64,000 bases of DNA from Himantopus leucocephalus (taxonomy: Eukaryota; Chordata; Aves; Charadriiformes; Recurvirostridae): NCBI GenBank assembly GCA_003993805.1, contig RSEF01000004.1, positions 9,852,074-9,916,073 on the forward strand, given 5' to 3'. The notes under the pieces are model-generated. The model searched no databases. It was not told where the DNA came from and saw nothing but the letters and a program-made list of their open reading frames with translations. The translations under genes and the position numbers were made by a program. Shown piece by piece: positions 1-13,490 of the stretch. Every line of letters starts with the position of its first letter. Position 1 is the first letter of the stretch.

Positions 1-1075
1 GTAACTTGAACTCCTGTGTTAAATGAAAGAGTTTGTAATAGTGCTACAAAATTTACAACAGAATTATATTAGAATCTAGCTAATTAAGATGTTTGTCTTC
101 CTATGATTTCTTATTATTCACTGTGTCTTTTTCCCATTAGACTGCGATAGAATAGCTCTGCAGCATTTCATCAATAGGATGTAATTCTTTGTAATAGCTT
201 AAGTGTTTCTAGATTTATCACTGAAATAAAAAATACCACACTTCCAAACTGAAGACATTATAAAAGGAAATGAATGGAGATCCTTTCTACTGCATCTTTC
301 CTTTTACAAATCCACATTGTTATTAATGCCATACATTAATTCCACATGACTACATCTTTTCTTCAATGAGGACGAGTTGTTAAAAGTATTGTGTAGTGGC
401 TCTATAACTAGCCATTCTAATTTCCTCTGGTCAATGTCCTCTCTAAATAAATTTAATTCTAAATAGTGAATTCAATAGTGCTTTGAAATTAGTCTGTCTC
501 TGTACTATTGATGAAATAGTGTTAGAGCAATTCTGAACTCTGAGTGTTGCAACATATATATTGTATAGAATGCTACACAACTAACAAACATCTTCGAACT
601 TTTTACGTTGAACTGGGTCACATATTTGGAGAGTTTACATTCCTTATGACCACCATTATAGAACAGTATAATGCGGAGGGATAAGTTGTAATTCGATCTT
701 ATCGTCTGACTGATGGGACAATAATCCCCTTGTGTGGTTTTTTTAAAGTCGGAGATGGTGTTAAATTCTTAAGTAGACTAACTTAGAAACCACTGTGATT
801 TCTAGGCAACAGGAGGCATACAGTTTGTGCTACGGATATGCCTCTAGGCAATTTATTTTGACCTTTTGTATATTCTGCACAGAATAAAAATAAGACAACC
901 TTCACAAAGTGGTGTTCACCACTGCACTTCCTAAGTAGCAGCACTCTTACTACTTCTACTGACTTTGTATTTCTTTTAAATTCACCTGATTAGGTACAGA
1001 AAGCTTGAAATATCTTAATAAAATAGATTTTAAAATATACAGAACCAGTGCAATTTGTGGATTCTGAGTTTACTT

Positions 1076-1114
1076 AAAAAAAAAAAAACAAAACAAAACA
1101 AAACCCGCCCCCCC
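1076..1114. repeat. A-rich (AAAAC)n then poly-C low-complexity tract
   Basis: A run of 13 A is followed by three to four AAAAC units and then a C-rich run. It is low-complexity DNA. Similar A-rich tracts with C clusters recur near 43.92 and 62.60 kb. No retroposed body is visible upstream, so I do not call it a poly-A tail. Confidence 0.8.
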
Positions 1115-3619
1115 GAACACAGTAGTGCACTGGTACTTGCCCAGGAATGTTCTTCTCAGCTCTTCAGCTGTCAGCTGAAAAAAAAAAAAATAATTTGGAA
1201 GATTATATATCACATTATTGTTCATGAGTGTGTTGTTTTGATTTTTTTTTATTTTAATTCTTTTTTTTTGTTTGATTTGTTTTAAGCTCTGGTTCAGAGT
1301 CCCAGTCAGAACCCAAAATACACTGATTCCACGTTAAAGGTTAGTTTTTGCAATGAAGAAGTATACTGCTAAGGAAAACCAATTCTCATTACCAAAGTTA
1401 CATAATTACTCTGGTTTTGTGACCTTTGTATCAGTATAAATTGAAACAAGAAGCTTATAATATGATCAAATATCAGAGTTAAAGTTAAAAAAAATATAGC
1501 AGAATAACACATGATTCTAAAAGGAGAAAAAACATGCCAGCTCTACATTTGATGGTAAATGTGGTGGGTGGATATGCCTCAAAATTACATTGAGCCAGAC
1601 CTGTTGAAAATGGTCATTTTTTTTTTTCTGTTGATACATTTGAACTAAAGAAGAATGAGCACTTGGCCCATGTTTTCACTGCACTTGACACTCACTTAAG
1701 CAGTAGGGTAAGGACTTGATTATGCATTTTCACTACAAGGTGACCTAAACTTCCTTGATTATTATTTTTTTCTTTTGTTGACCTGTCCATACCTTGTGAT
1801 GGACTTACAGTAAACAAGGTAATTTTTTAATTAATACTACAGTGCAACCAATGCGCCTTCTACGATCAACTTCATGTTTAAATTACAGAAAGCATTGCTG
1901 CTTCATATATTTCACGTGGATCAGAAGTTAAAACTAGGCAAATGAGAAATTCAGTATTTGTCAACTAAGATAAATATATAGTCAAGATTTTCCAGCTCTA
2001 ATTATTTAAATTCCTGAGACAGAATTCCTAACTGTATGTTGAGTGTGTGAGCCAACTGTATGGAGTGCATGATAAAATGGTCTTGAGAGAAAAAACTACA
2101 GGGTACCCCAATGCTACAGGAGTTTGTGCGGTGGGTGGGTGGCAGTTGGCCCCTGGAACCAGCACCAGGATTCAGATGGTCAACAAGCAGTTACCAAATT
2201 CCACGTTTGTGTAGCACTTTTTAGTACTGGGCCATAATGATTATATTTTAAAGAAAGAACAAGTGAAAACCAAAGCAAAGTGTCCTTAATTATCTTATGT
2301 AGTTAGACCCTAGTACTTCTGTTTTAGCGCTTGATGATCAGTATAGTGTCCCCCAGTTACCTTATTACTAGTGCTGGGGCACTGATTCAGTAGTGAGTCA
2401 GTGAAAAGAGAAGAGCTACTTAATCTCCATTACTACTGCCTATAAAAACTCTGTTCCTTAGAGGACTACCATCCAGCTACTTGCCACGCATAGTGCTGCT
2501 TAATTTATGAGGCCTGACAGCAAGGCAGTATGACTGCCAGTCCTGTCTGTGGCTGTTTGCAAATATTGGCAGTTTTGTCCCATCTTCTTTAATCTGTTAT
2601 GAGGTGGGGGGTTTTGTAGTCTGTGGTACGCTGTTTTCAAATGACCTTAGACTGAAAACCTTCTGAACCACACAATTCCAAAATCAAAGAGTTAGCACTG
2701 ATCTCCTACTTTAAGTTTTGTCTGTACTCATAAATAAAATTACTTAGGTGGTTCAGCTTACTCTTTAGTAGCAGTAGTAAATATTATAAAATTGTCACAA
2801 ACAATTTTATATGGCTTTGGCAAACTGTGCACAAGCATCCCAAGAGCGTGCTGAAGCAAAGAATGAACTACCGCTAATCCTTCCAAACTTCAAACTCAAA
2901 CAATTGCTAGGCTATTATATAGGATATTGCATAAGTTCCTATTTGGCCTGTGGAAAGAGGGCTTTTTTTTTTTTATCTCTTGTGACAGTAGTAACCTTCA
3001 AAAATCCATCCCCAATAAAATAAAAATGTGTTGTGTAGTTATTTGAAACAGGATAGTAATTTCAAGGTATTAGTAACTATACAATAAGGAAGTTTACTCT
3101 GTAAGTCTTAAAAAAAATAAACTTTAAAATTAAGAAAGTATGTGACAATTGTTTTTCTCTGATCTAAGAGCTATGAAGCACCTGCAGTATAAAAGTTTGA
3201 CATTTCAAATTAGCAAGTAGTTTTATTAAACTTATTAGCTTGAAACAGATTTTTATTGAAATAATGTAAACTTTATCTCTTCACTGAATATTTAAAAAAC
3301 TGTAGTGTGAAAAAAATTATGCAAAATATGAAGTAAAAATTTTCTAGGTAGTTTTATGTAACCTTGGGTACCTTTTAGTTAAATACAAAGCATCAATTTA
3401 CTGTAATTTGTATGAATTTAAGAACAGGAGTGAGAAATTAATGGGGCAAAGAAGTGGGAGGTATAGGTATGTGATCCACTTCAGGCTGTCTTTGGTTTAA
3501 TTAGTGTCAATATTAAGTTAGTGGAGTTCAAACATTTGGGAGCCAGGTGAAAAGGAAGATCAAAATTTCCTAGGGTGGGTGAAACCAGAGGTCTAGTCTA
3601 CCACAAAATAAATATTAAA

Positions 3620-3620
3620 N
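3620..3620. other. Single-N assembly join
   Basis: A lone N interrupts otherwise normal sequence. Unlike the Ns at 53480 and 59942, no duplicated flank is visible here. It may be one ambiguous base or a minimal join. Confidence 0.8.
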
Positions 3621-6600
3621 GGGCAATGGGATCTAGATAGAGATCTCGCAGTATGTCCTTGACTATCCATTACAATGCACGCAAAAAAAGTTAACAGAAT
3701 GGATCATTTTGGTGCTCATGTGCTTTTTTGAGGGGGAAAACTAGCATAATTAGGTGTGACACAGGAAGAAAGTCTCATTAAAATGTGTTTCATTCTCTGA
3801 TTTTTTTTTTCCTTTTTTTTTCTTTTTCATCACTGCAGTAGCAGGATAGTAACTAGGAGCTGAAAGATTGCAACGTGTTAAAACAGCATAGCTATTTTTG
3901 CAGTGAGTGCCTCTATGGTTAACTAGCTCAGTGAACTTAAGTTGTGGTTGGTGTTCCCCTCCCTATCATATTAACCTGTCATTTAGCTCACAGAGGGACT
4001 GAGTTATCTCTTGCTGTGGGAAGCGTGGGGAGAGACTCTCTTCACGGAAGCAATAGTTCTTTGTTGGACTCCTCCGCATTATTTCTTTCTGAACACTCAA
4101 CTTGTATGCAGCAGAGAAAGGTCAGAGAGTGCTCAGGATTATACAGGAGTTTGAGATTACACCACATACTGTCCAGTCAGCTTAAAATCTTGTATGTTTT
4201 TTTCTACTGGTGCCAGGAAACGTGGGGTAGTTCCTTTAAAACAAATAACGTCATGTTTGAGGTCAACCTACCCAAAATTCATTGCAACTGTACTCAAAAA
4301 GATTATATTTTGGATATTGCGTGATTTATTGAAAGTATGTAAGAGTTGCTTACTCCTGAGTCGGGGTATACATTCTAGTAAATAGAAATAATCCAGAACA
4401 CTTGCTTTTTTTTAACAGCTTTAGTCAGACCACAAGAATGACTAACTACTTGCTAAACTGGGGATTTTGGGGGTAGCTTCTCATAATAGTCAAATAGCCA
4501 CAGTGGTATTTGTATCAGTTTTTTTTTTTTTACTTGTGTATATAAAATTGAATCAGTTATGGATAGAAGATGGAGACAACATTAAAAGATGTATTATTTT
4601 GAAAAGAAATTCTGAGCTAATGGGGAAGTTTTCTTACAATTCTAAACAAAGAATTACTTTTATCTTCTGCATGTAAATACTTTTTCTGACTTGATTCTCC
4701 GTGATTCCCTTTTCTCTGTTTGGAAGAAGAGAAAGCAACAAATTAAGGAACAGGAATGGCTCGAGCTGGGAATGTACAGTTACATTAAGAGTAAGCAATC
4801 TCTCCAGAGCAGTGTTATGTTGTGGCAGAGGTGTGGGGATGACTCCCCTGCCTCTCAAACAAAGCATTTCTCTACTCTGGAAGAAGGGCCTTTTTCTCCA
4901 AAACTTGTGTCTGAAAGAACATGACAATGTCCTTCCACAGCCTGAAAACTGCTGCTTTGAAAACCCTAGCAATTCACTGCAACAAGTGTTTACCTCTATC
5001 ACAGTAACTTGTATTTCTTGCGGTCTTTTGTTCTGCTTTTTCTACTGGAACAATATATTGTGGATTTATTTTGTTGTTTAACCTGTTGTCCTAGGCTCCA
5101 AATTGAGGCTGGCTTTATCACAAAGGAAAGGCATTGCTGGGCAATAATCAGTGTCAGGATTTCTATGACAAGATTAAAATTGAAAGTAAAACCAGTATAT
5201 AATTCTTATCTAAATTTAACTTTCTAAGTTATATTAGTCTGGCATATTTATAATTCCTAAGACCTAATATAGCTATTAGAACTGGAGATTTAGAGTTCAA
5301 AGCAATACGTTTTTTCTCAGTGTTATCCTAAATTGCAACTTGGATTTCTGAATTTAGGGCTAATTCATTTGGGGCAGACTGCTCTGTTTTTGTTTCTTTA
5401 TACCTATGCTCTGTTTTACTGGATTTTTCTTTTGGATTGTAAGTAGCAAATGTTTTTGATGGCTCCCAGTGGAGCAAAGTACTAAAAGGTCCTAATTAAC
5501 GTGTATTTGATGGAGCTGAGTGACTTGTGCACAGCAAGGATATCTTCCCTATGAATCCAGTCAGTATTCAGCTTTTAGCCGTCCTTTATCCCAGAGGAAG
5601 TTTTTCTAGTGTTATATTAATATATTTATTGGAAAAAGGTACATTGTATAAATACATTTGGTCAAGTTTGATCTGTGGTACACAACTGATTTTCTGGAAA
5701 GGTTAGGACGCAGGTACTGGGTGCTAGCTATTTTGCCTTTCTAGCTTTATGGGACCAAACTCTTCTCTGACAGCTTTTGTTACGTGCCAGTATTACATGG
5801 CATGTAAATAACAGATAGGGAATCACTGTTTTCATAAATAGCTGTTGCAAACAAACTTATAGGTATATTATTTTTCACATTGGAACACTTTGGTTTTGAT
5901 TGTGTCTAATTTCAAATCATTATTACTTTAGGAGTATTTGCTTTAAATCTGCATATTTGCTGTTTAGTCAGTGCCTGCATCTTACGGAGCACTACTGCTG
6001 TACTTTGGGGGCATTATGTTTGTGTTTAAAAATAAACGGATGACACACATTCCAGGCACATGTTGTGGGTTTCTGAAATGAAGAAGTGTGCAACGCCAGT
6101 GATTATTCTGAGACCAAACATATTTGTCTCTATGCCCAAAAAAGCCCCTTTGAAATAAAAATTATTGATTGTAATTTATACAATATGATGACTAGAATAA
6201 CTTAATTTTAGGCTTTTACAGAAGTATAGTCTCTTGCAAATTGTCTGGGTAAATGTAGGTTTATGTGCAAAATTTAAAGCTCAAGGACATCCAGTGCATT
6301 TGTGACATTTCCTATAGGTATTGTAGATAATAATCCAATGACTGGATTAGTACAATGAGACCCATTGTAAATGTAATATTTTCATGTGTGACATATAAAA
6401 TCTTGCTCTCAGTATTTTAAATGCTATTTAAAAGAAAAACACTTCTGTTCAGTCCACTTGGCTGAAAGTTCAGAAGCAATAAAGCCCATTTCTAGCCACA
6501 TTTTTCAAGTATGTTCAGAACTTGTCATGATATTATTTAAAAAAAACCCAAATAGATCACAAATGTCAATGTGTTGATCTTGCCACAAGATAATTTCTGT

Positions 6601-9600
6601 GGTAAACAGGCCCTGTTTTTTTCAGTGTTCTCTGCAGAGGTATTCAAAGGAGATTAGTACCCAAAATTTTACAAAGCTCAGGGAAGAACAGAAGTGCAGC
6701 GTCCAGAGCTTTTAAGTGTTCACCAATTCAGAAAAACAAACTTCTTAAATGAGAATGTCCTGGGCAGTGGAATGGGGCAAGGTGAAGCACTGCTGAGTCT
6801 CAGCTACAGTAATTAAAAATGTTATAACACTTCAATGTTCTAAATGTTTAAAAAAAAAAAAAAAGTTACCAGGTCTGGTTCAAAGGAACAAGAAAGGTGG
6901 TTTACAGCCTCTACCTTCAGCACAGCTGAAGCACACGTGTGTTCTAGGAGATCGGCATTGAGTTCTTGGGTGCTAAGAAAGACAGTTAGCAAAAGTATGG
7001 CTTGCTTCAGGGGGAATAGGATCAGATCTTTACTAAAGTCACTTGTACAAAACACAACCTTTCTTTGGTGCCTCCAAACGATAAATAAAAGTGGGGGCAG
7101 TGCAAGTGGAATTGCTTCCATGAGAAGTTGTCTGGCATGTGTGTGTATACATACATGGCAAATGTACAATCCTCTCATCTCTCGAGGGATTTTATATAGT
7201 AACACTACTATTTATTGCTGCTGATATAAGCTATCTATAAACAAATTCTTGTTGCAGTTATAATTAACTTGAATATTCTTGAGAACCTACCTTTTTTCTT
7301 GTTAGAACAACTATCTTTTGGAGGATAAGCATATACAACACATGAAATAGGTAAAAATCCATTAAAAGAACAGGTGGATATTGCAATGACTTAATGAGTT
7401 GAAGGTATGGTAGAAAAAATATCTTTGCATATTCTGCAAATGAATTAGGAGTAAACTTTCAAAATGTCACAAAGCAGACTGTTATCAGTATGTATCAACA
7501 TCCTCAAGCTACTCGTTGGCAATAAATGTCAGTAGACATTTTTATGGCTTTTACAGCTTATCTGCAATTTGTAATAAGCTTTGTGCATAGCCCATTATTT
7601 TATGAGTGAGAACAACTGTCAAATGAATGTATTTGTAATGTCAGGAGTTTCATTACAGCGTGACCGCAGGCTGAAGGCTAGGTGCTAAACTGCTGCTAGG
7701 TTTATATCTTTTGACCATACTTTTACAAAAACGGCTGTGTAACTTGCTTCTTTCATTACTTATTCTTTACCTTTTTAAATTAATAATTTAACATACATTT
7801 CTTATAGCTCGTTATCACTCCACTATTTCATTAACTAATCATTATAGCATTGCAGTTTATAGCTTTACGGGCAAGGAGACTAGAAGTATGAACCAGTAGC
7901 TTTGAGTTACGTAGCAAGAGCTCTGATTTGCAAGCAGAGCCTGCAGCAGTGTGGATTTTATGTCATTAGAAATCTTTTCATCTTTCTTTTTTTATTTAAA
8001 ACAGAAGAAAAGATTTTAATTCTTTCTCAGAATGATTCATATCCTGTAGATTTTTTCTATTAGGCAATGAAGCTATGATATTAAGATTGAGTATATAAAT
8101 AATTCTCATAATTCACACAGAAGAAAGAGAAATAATTACCTCTGAACATTTCATTATGAATGGAATTCTGTCAAAAACTTTAAGAAGGGGGCATTAATAC
8201 AAATTAAGGTCTTAGGAACTCATATTTTAAATACTTAATCCTGCATTTTATTTAACTTTTGCCAGACCAATAAGAATTTTTTTAATTGGCAAAATGAATT
8301 GCTGTGCTGGAAAAACATTAACTATAAATGTAAAATTCCTATGATGAACAAATATTTTATATTTTATTATTTCTGTCACTGCAGAGTAGCTGAACTCCTA
8401 TGAGCTACCAGTTCTGTAGAGTTGACCATAAACTTTGAGCCTTCAATTTCATAAATATTTACTTAGCAGAAGAATACAGCTCATTTAAAGTGATTCTACA
8501 AAACAGTCACAATCTGCTTGTCTCTTATGTTACAGTCAGAATAAAGCAAGCTATATGGTTTTATTCTTGTAAACTGTACATCTAATGACATCTGCTGGGA
8601 AAAAGGAAAGGGCTGTATGCATTTTTTGAGGTGCTGGTACTTTAGCTTGAATAGAAATCAAGAGAAATGGAAGGTTCTCTGCTACTGGAGATTTCAGTTC
8701 ATATTGATAAGGACAAGTTGGTGTGATGTTAACATAGCTGAGGAATCTTGTGCATGCACTTACGCATGTGAGTATTATTTCAGCAGAAGTCAATATGTAC
8801 TCTAACTTTTAAAACCGACTGTTTTAATCTTCAGGTTGAGGTCTATAGTTGCTATGCTAATTACTTCTGATTGGTGTAGTCGGAACTGCTTTTCTGCTCT
8901 TCAAGAGTATTTCTGCAGTCATATAGAAGCTTGTGTTTGTACACCAATTCATAAGCCTGAAGAGAGAGATTTCTGCTATTTACAAGAATATTTTTATCAC
9001 AACGCACATCAAACGTTTAAACCTTATTCTACCAATGAACTTGTTTACAGAATGTACAGCGAAAACTACTGAAATATCTGTGGGGTTCCTATAGAAGTTG
9101 GTGCAATATCTTAAACTTTTTGTTTAACTTCCTAATAATAACACAGAAAATAGGAAGGAATATCTCTCTCCTTATTTTATTCATTTTAATCCCACTAAAG
9201 TAAAAGGAGTTTTGACCTTGATGCCAATGACATCCAGACAAAGGAAATGCTGCTTTAGATATTTGAATTGTTTGGAGCAGCAAGATGGATAGAGATTTTT
9301 CATTATGATACAGCACCAGAGTTACATTATTATACTGTAAAATTACTTGTCAAATTGCAGTTAGCTCTTCAAAGAGTCAATAACATTGTCCCATAATGAG
9401 GCAGAAGGCTTGAAAACCTTAGAGCTGCAGAACCTTTTCAGTTCTCCTTGGGGTTAGTTAAGAGTTTTGTGTGCTGGCAGTCTCAGATTATAATTGTACC
9501 CTGTGTACGTGAAGCTGTGTCCATTGCCGTTAGCTGCAGAAGGACACTCGGGAAGCAAAGCAAGTTTAAAAGCCCCATCCATACACACTCTCCTCCAGCC

Positions 9601-10463
9601 CTGCTTTTCAATGTGAACAACATAGCCCTATTTTCTCCGCATATCAGTCTTCCAGACAGAGTGCCCAAGTTCTGAACATACCAGTGTCTTGTCTTTTGTT
9701 TACCAAAAGCATATCCTTATATTTAGAAAATGGTATTGACTGAGACACAGAGTTATTTATTTGGATTTTCTAATTTGAAATAAAATATTAACTAAATAAC
9801 TTTGATTTCTTTATGGAAATGTTTAACTCTGCTACAGTCAATCCTAATTTGTGAGCACAGTCTTAAAAGGAGCATGTGCATTTTATAGAGTTATGGAGCA
9901 AAAGCCAACCCTGAAATCTCTGTGCATCCTGCCCCTCTTTTTAATGTGTTGAGGACAAATCGCATGATCGTACTTCCATATTTTATAAATCAGTTGCATG
10001 ACTTCTCAGCTACCCATGCATTGTTTGTCTTCTGGAGTTGCGCTCCCTGTTGAAAGCGAAGGAAGGTTAATGTAGTATTTGAAGTTGCATGGGATCAAAG
10101 GGTTTGAAGTAGCCAAACCTAAGAATTTGTAGGTGCTGCCTGGAGGAAGCACTAATATAAGATGTGCTGCACTCTTAAAAGATGAGGGAGAATTCTTGAC
10201 AGTTTTTGGCAAGGTTTCTTTCCCGTGTGGTCTCTATGAGAAGGCAGGAGTTAGAGGCGACTCTTTAGTTTTACCAGAGTTCTCTAAAAGGCATTGTTCA
10301 GTTTCTATCTAACTATTATATCTAGTTAATAAATAGTTTCCATCTGAGGCTGTTGCTATGTTGGTCCATCCGAAATGCTGACTTTCAGAGCAACTATGAT
10401 TCTTACTATGGCAATACAGCTTCTTTATCTTTTCTTCTGCTCTGGAGTATTTATGTTCTAACA

Positions 10464-10710
10464 TCTGAAAGAGGGTAGATTTAGAGTAGATATAAAGAAG
10501 AAATTCCTCGCTCTGAGGGTGGTGAGGCACTGGAACAGGTTTGTCAGAGAAGTTGTGGGTGCCCCATACCTGGAAGTATTCAAGGCCAGTTTGGACAGGG
10601 CTTTAAACAACCTGTTCTAGTGGAAGGTGTCCCTGGCCATGGAAGGGGGGTTAGAACTAGATGATTTTTAAGGTCCCATCCAACCCAAACCATTCTGTCG
10701 TTCTATGATC
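10464..10710 (+). mobile_element. CR1 LINE, 3'-end fragment (5'-truncated)
   Basis: This is the 3' untranslated end of a CR1 non-LTR retrotransposon, the main avian LINE. It opens with the CR1 'gaaagagggtagattta' block and continues through the conserved 'gtgaggcactggaacagg' and 'gttagaactagatgat' blocks. It ends in 'ttctgtcgttctatgatc', a degenerate form of the 8-bp CR1 tail repeat. CR1 copies are usually heavily 5'-truncated and lack target-site duplications, as here. No ORF2 sequence is retained. Divergence from the consensus I recall is modest, so it looks younger than the neighbouring copy at 10905-11100. An ORF on the opposite strand at 10309-10530 is only its antisense shadow. Confidence 0.93.
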
Positions 10711-10904
10711 TCATTATTTCATAACCTCTACTATAATCATTTTGCACAATACTTATGATGTGGCAATTATTTATAAAAGGGTATTAAGTCCGTGGTTATA
10801 GTGGGCTAATTTTCATGAATAAAACTCTATTTACTTCCCTTTCTTTCTGTACTGATCCATTTTGTATTCCCCTACAACATGGCATATGACTCTTCAAACC
10901 TAAA

Positions 10905-11100
10905 AAGCATTGCTTTACCACTGTATAAAATCTTGGCACTCCCAAGGTTATAGTACTGTGCACAGTTCTGTTTGTTACATCTCAAGAATGTATAATGTAA
11001 TTAGAAAAAGGTATGGATGAAAGCAATTAAAATGATTAAGGAGATGCAGCAGCTGCTTTCCAAGGAGAGACTAAAAAGTCAGGACTCTGATTTGTGGAAG
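10905..11100 (+). mobile_element. Old CR1-like LINE fragment
   Basis: The order of blocks matches the CR1 region just after the reverse transcriptase: 'ctgtataaa', then 'tagtactgtgcacagttctg', then 'gcaattaaaatgattaagga', then 'gagactaaaaagtcaggact'. These are degraded versions of the CR1 'gagtactgtgtccagttctgg', 'atgattaaggg' and 'gaaagactg' blocks. It lies downstream of a CR1 3' end, so the order is wrong for one element and it must be a separate, older insertion. The right boundary is uncertain and similarity may trail on to about 11180. Confidence 0.65.
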
Positions 11101-13273
11101 GTGCATGTGGAACTGAATGCTAGAATTGGGGTGTATTCATTGAAAGTAATAGGAGTTTGGTTTTTAGAATAAATAAAAGGCAATAGTTTTCAGTCAGTGA
11201 AGAGCTCAGTTCTAAGCCTGCGAATCTTGCTTTTTCCATAATTATGTTAGTAATTTTTTAGCAGTTTCAGGTATTTTGAAGAAATTGCAAAGGATCAGTC
11301 TCTTTTTCCCAGAGACTGTAAAATAGTGAGATTTTTGTTCCGTTATTGCTCTTAGAAGTTGATGCGTTTTTACTTGAAAAGTAATTGACATTAATAGGCA
11401 TTCAGAATTGTTGCCTAAATTCTGCAAAACTACAACTTTGAGTCTCACCTGTGAAAAAATTTAGATTAGTAATTGAATGCATGTAATGATCCACTAAGAA
11501 TTCTTTTTTTAATTAATAAAAAAAAAAACCTGAGCACTTCTTAACTGCCAACAAAATGACATCATTGCTTTTAATTTGAAGATTTGAAGGAAAAAAGGCA
11601 CAATGGAAATATTTACTAAGAACTTGAACGTGATTTCAACCTGCAATGAGTCCCTGAGGTACCTACATTTCAAGAAACTTTCAGATCGGTCATATTTTCC
11701 AACAATCAATTGGTCTAGACTTTGAGGAGTTTACAAATAAATGCAGAATTTCAATGAAAATTAATAGGTGAAAATCAATGTATTGTGTCGATGACCTATT
11801 TAGCTTCGAGCTGTGCCAGTGGATATTTCACACTGCCAGACTGTTCAAAATTATCCCTGTGAAGGGGAAAGTATTTGAGCAAATATTTTCACATCTAGGA
11901 AGGAACTACATACCTCTTGTGATCATAGAAACAGTCCCCAAACCTTTGCATGAACTTAACAGTGTATACAGGAGGCACAGAAGTTACTGACAAGTGACGG
12001 CTGCTTTTGAAAAATAAAAGCAGTGCTGGAGTCAATCCTAAGATAAGGGGAATCTCCCTACTCGGAACACCATTGTCCTCACTCAGATATGATCCTTACC
12101 ATGCGAATGGTTCAATATAAGCCCTTTACTCTTTTCAGCATGATTCTCTGAATTCTAATTGAGAGGTTCATTCTAATTGATGATATATCAATAAAAAGCC
12201 ATCTAGTGTTTAATTTTCAGAAAGATACAATAAATAACAGTTGGAGGGTTTTTTGTAAAATGCAATAGGTAAAGCTTTTGTAATTACCTGCCATTGCTGT
12301 CTGCTGATTTGTCTCATTCTAGCTCTCTCTTAAATAAGTACATAAATCTTAAGTAAATCAGGGAAGAATTTTAAAGGTGGTAGTAAAGCAAAAAGAAGTG
12401 CTTTGATGCACAGTTGATTTCAACATAATTTAGCTGTATATTCCTTAAGTTTTACATAGGACAATGAAGCTCCAGTGTCTTGCCAGGTAGGTTTTGCTTG
12501 TTATAACATTTAAGAGCTCAACAGCAATGTTTATAGCTGTACGCAAAATCATAGCTTACTGTGATTTTTTTTTTTTTAAAGCAAAACAATTTTAGAGGAA
12601 AATAACATTTATTTTTAAATATCTTACGGAAAATATACTATATTTATTTAGTTTGCTTTTACAGTTTGGAATGTGACAGGAGGAATCTTAAAAGACTTTG
12701 TTATTAGATCTTACTCAAAAGTATAATCTGTCTCGGGCTTTTTTCAGCCTATGGCTAAGCATATCCCTGGAAGCTTCGACTTAAGCTCTTTGAACTTGTA
12801 GACATCTCATGTTGAATTTGATTAAGTATATTCTGCATAGCTTTATATTTGTATTGCCTTCTGATTTTCACGTTTACAGATGCAGCTTTTCCTTCTTCAT
12901 CAGATAATGTCATACTACGTAGTACTGTCCAAAACGAAGAAGAAATGGCTTTTAAGTCTTTTTGTTTATGCTGTAGAAGTACATATTGGGGTATTCTTAG
13001 TCTGAACATATCTTTTTGTCCCTCAGCTGCTCCGGACTATAGCTGAACTGAAAAATATTCACCACTAGGATTGAACTTTTGCTACTTTTCTATGTCACTG
13101 GGCAGTTAAATTATTACAAATATTTGTGACTAAAAGATATGCTGCCTGTGAAGAACTCCTATACTGACTTGGTTTTAGTATAGCTTGTATCACAAGTGGC
13201 AAAGAAAATATACACAAAATAATGATAAACCAAAGGAAAATAAGACCAGGGGAACTTACTGTACTCCTTCACT
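11101..13273. other. Gene-free stretch
   Basis: No transposon or gene is recognised. Several long A/T runs occur, for example near 11507-11530 and 12566. A minus-strand open frame at 12755-13009 (84 codons) looks somewhat protein-like by composition, but I recognise no family. It is discussed under findings and not called as a gene. Confidence 0.55.
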
Positions 13274-13490
13274 GAGTGCTGGTGAGGCCCTTGGAATCCA
13301 GTTCAAGAGAAATGTTGAAAACTTGGAGCGGATCCTGTGGAGGGCTGTATAGATGTTTCTCATGGGCACGTGGTCTCTGGGCAGAGGTTGAATTCTCTCA
13401 ATCTGGCAGAGAAAAGGCCAAGGGTGATAAAAGTGGTGGCCTGCAACTACTTGGAGAGCAGTTTTGAAGCCAGTGAAGCTAAGCTCTACT
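13274..13490 (+). mobile_element. Degraded CR1 LINE fragment
   Basis: CR1-type blocks appear in the expected order: 'gtgctggtgaggccc', 'ccagttcaagagaaatg', 'ttggagcggatcc', 'tctcaatctggcagagaaaa', then 'ggccaagggtgataaa', and finally 'gccagtgaagctaagctct', which corresponds to the CR1 'gatggagccaggctct' block. Between blocks there are several deletions. The 3' tail is absent. The 63-codon open frame inside it, starting at 13276, is not a gene. Confidence 0.68.

Larger units (their letters stand above)
1..10463. other. Gene-free AT-rich stretch, no gene recognised
   Basis: I see no recognisable exon, RNA gene or transposon here. The longest open frames are about 120 codons. Where they lie on both strands at the same place (for example near 4.7-5.0 kb and 6.84-7.22 kb) they have no protein character, which is typical of chance ORFs. 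Many A and T homopolymers are present, for example near 1076, 1621, 3800 and 6849. A few AATAAA hexamers occur, for example near 3013, but without an exon to attach them to they do not show a 3' UTR. It could be intergenic or intronic, and the sequence alone does not decide. Confidence 0.6.

Noticed and set aside
4634..5081. Overlapping ORFs over 120 codons on both strands
   Set aside because: Mutually overlapping frames with no domain, no splice context and no compositional sign of coding.
6840..7224. Paired ORFs of about 120 codons on opposite strands
   Set aside because: They begin or end in a poly-A/poly-T run and cover the same bases on both strands. Chance is the better explanation.
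10309..10530. 73-codon minus-strand ORF
   Set aside because: It overlaps the CR1 3' end in antisense and has no protein features.
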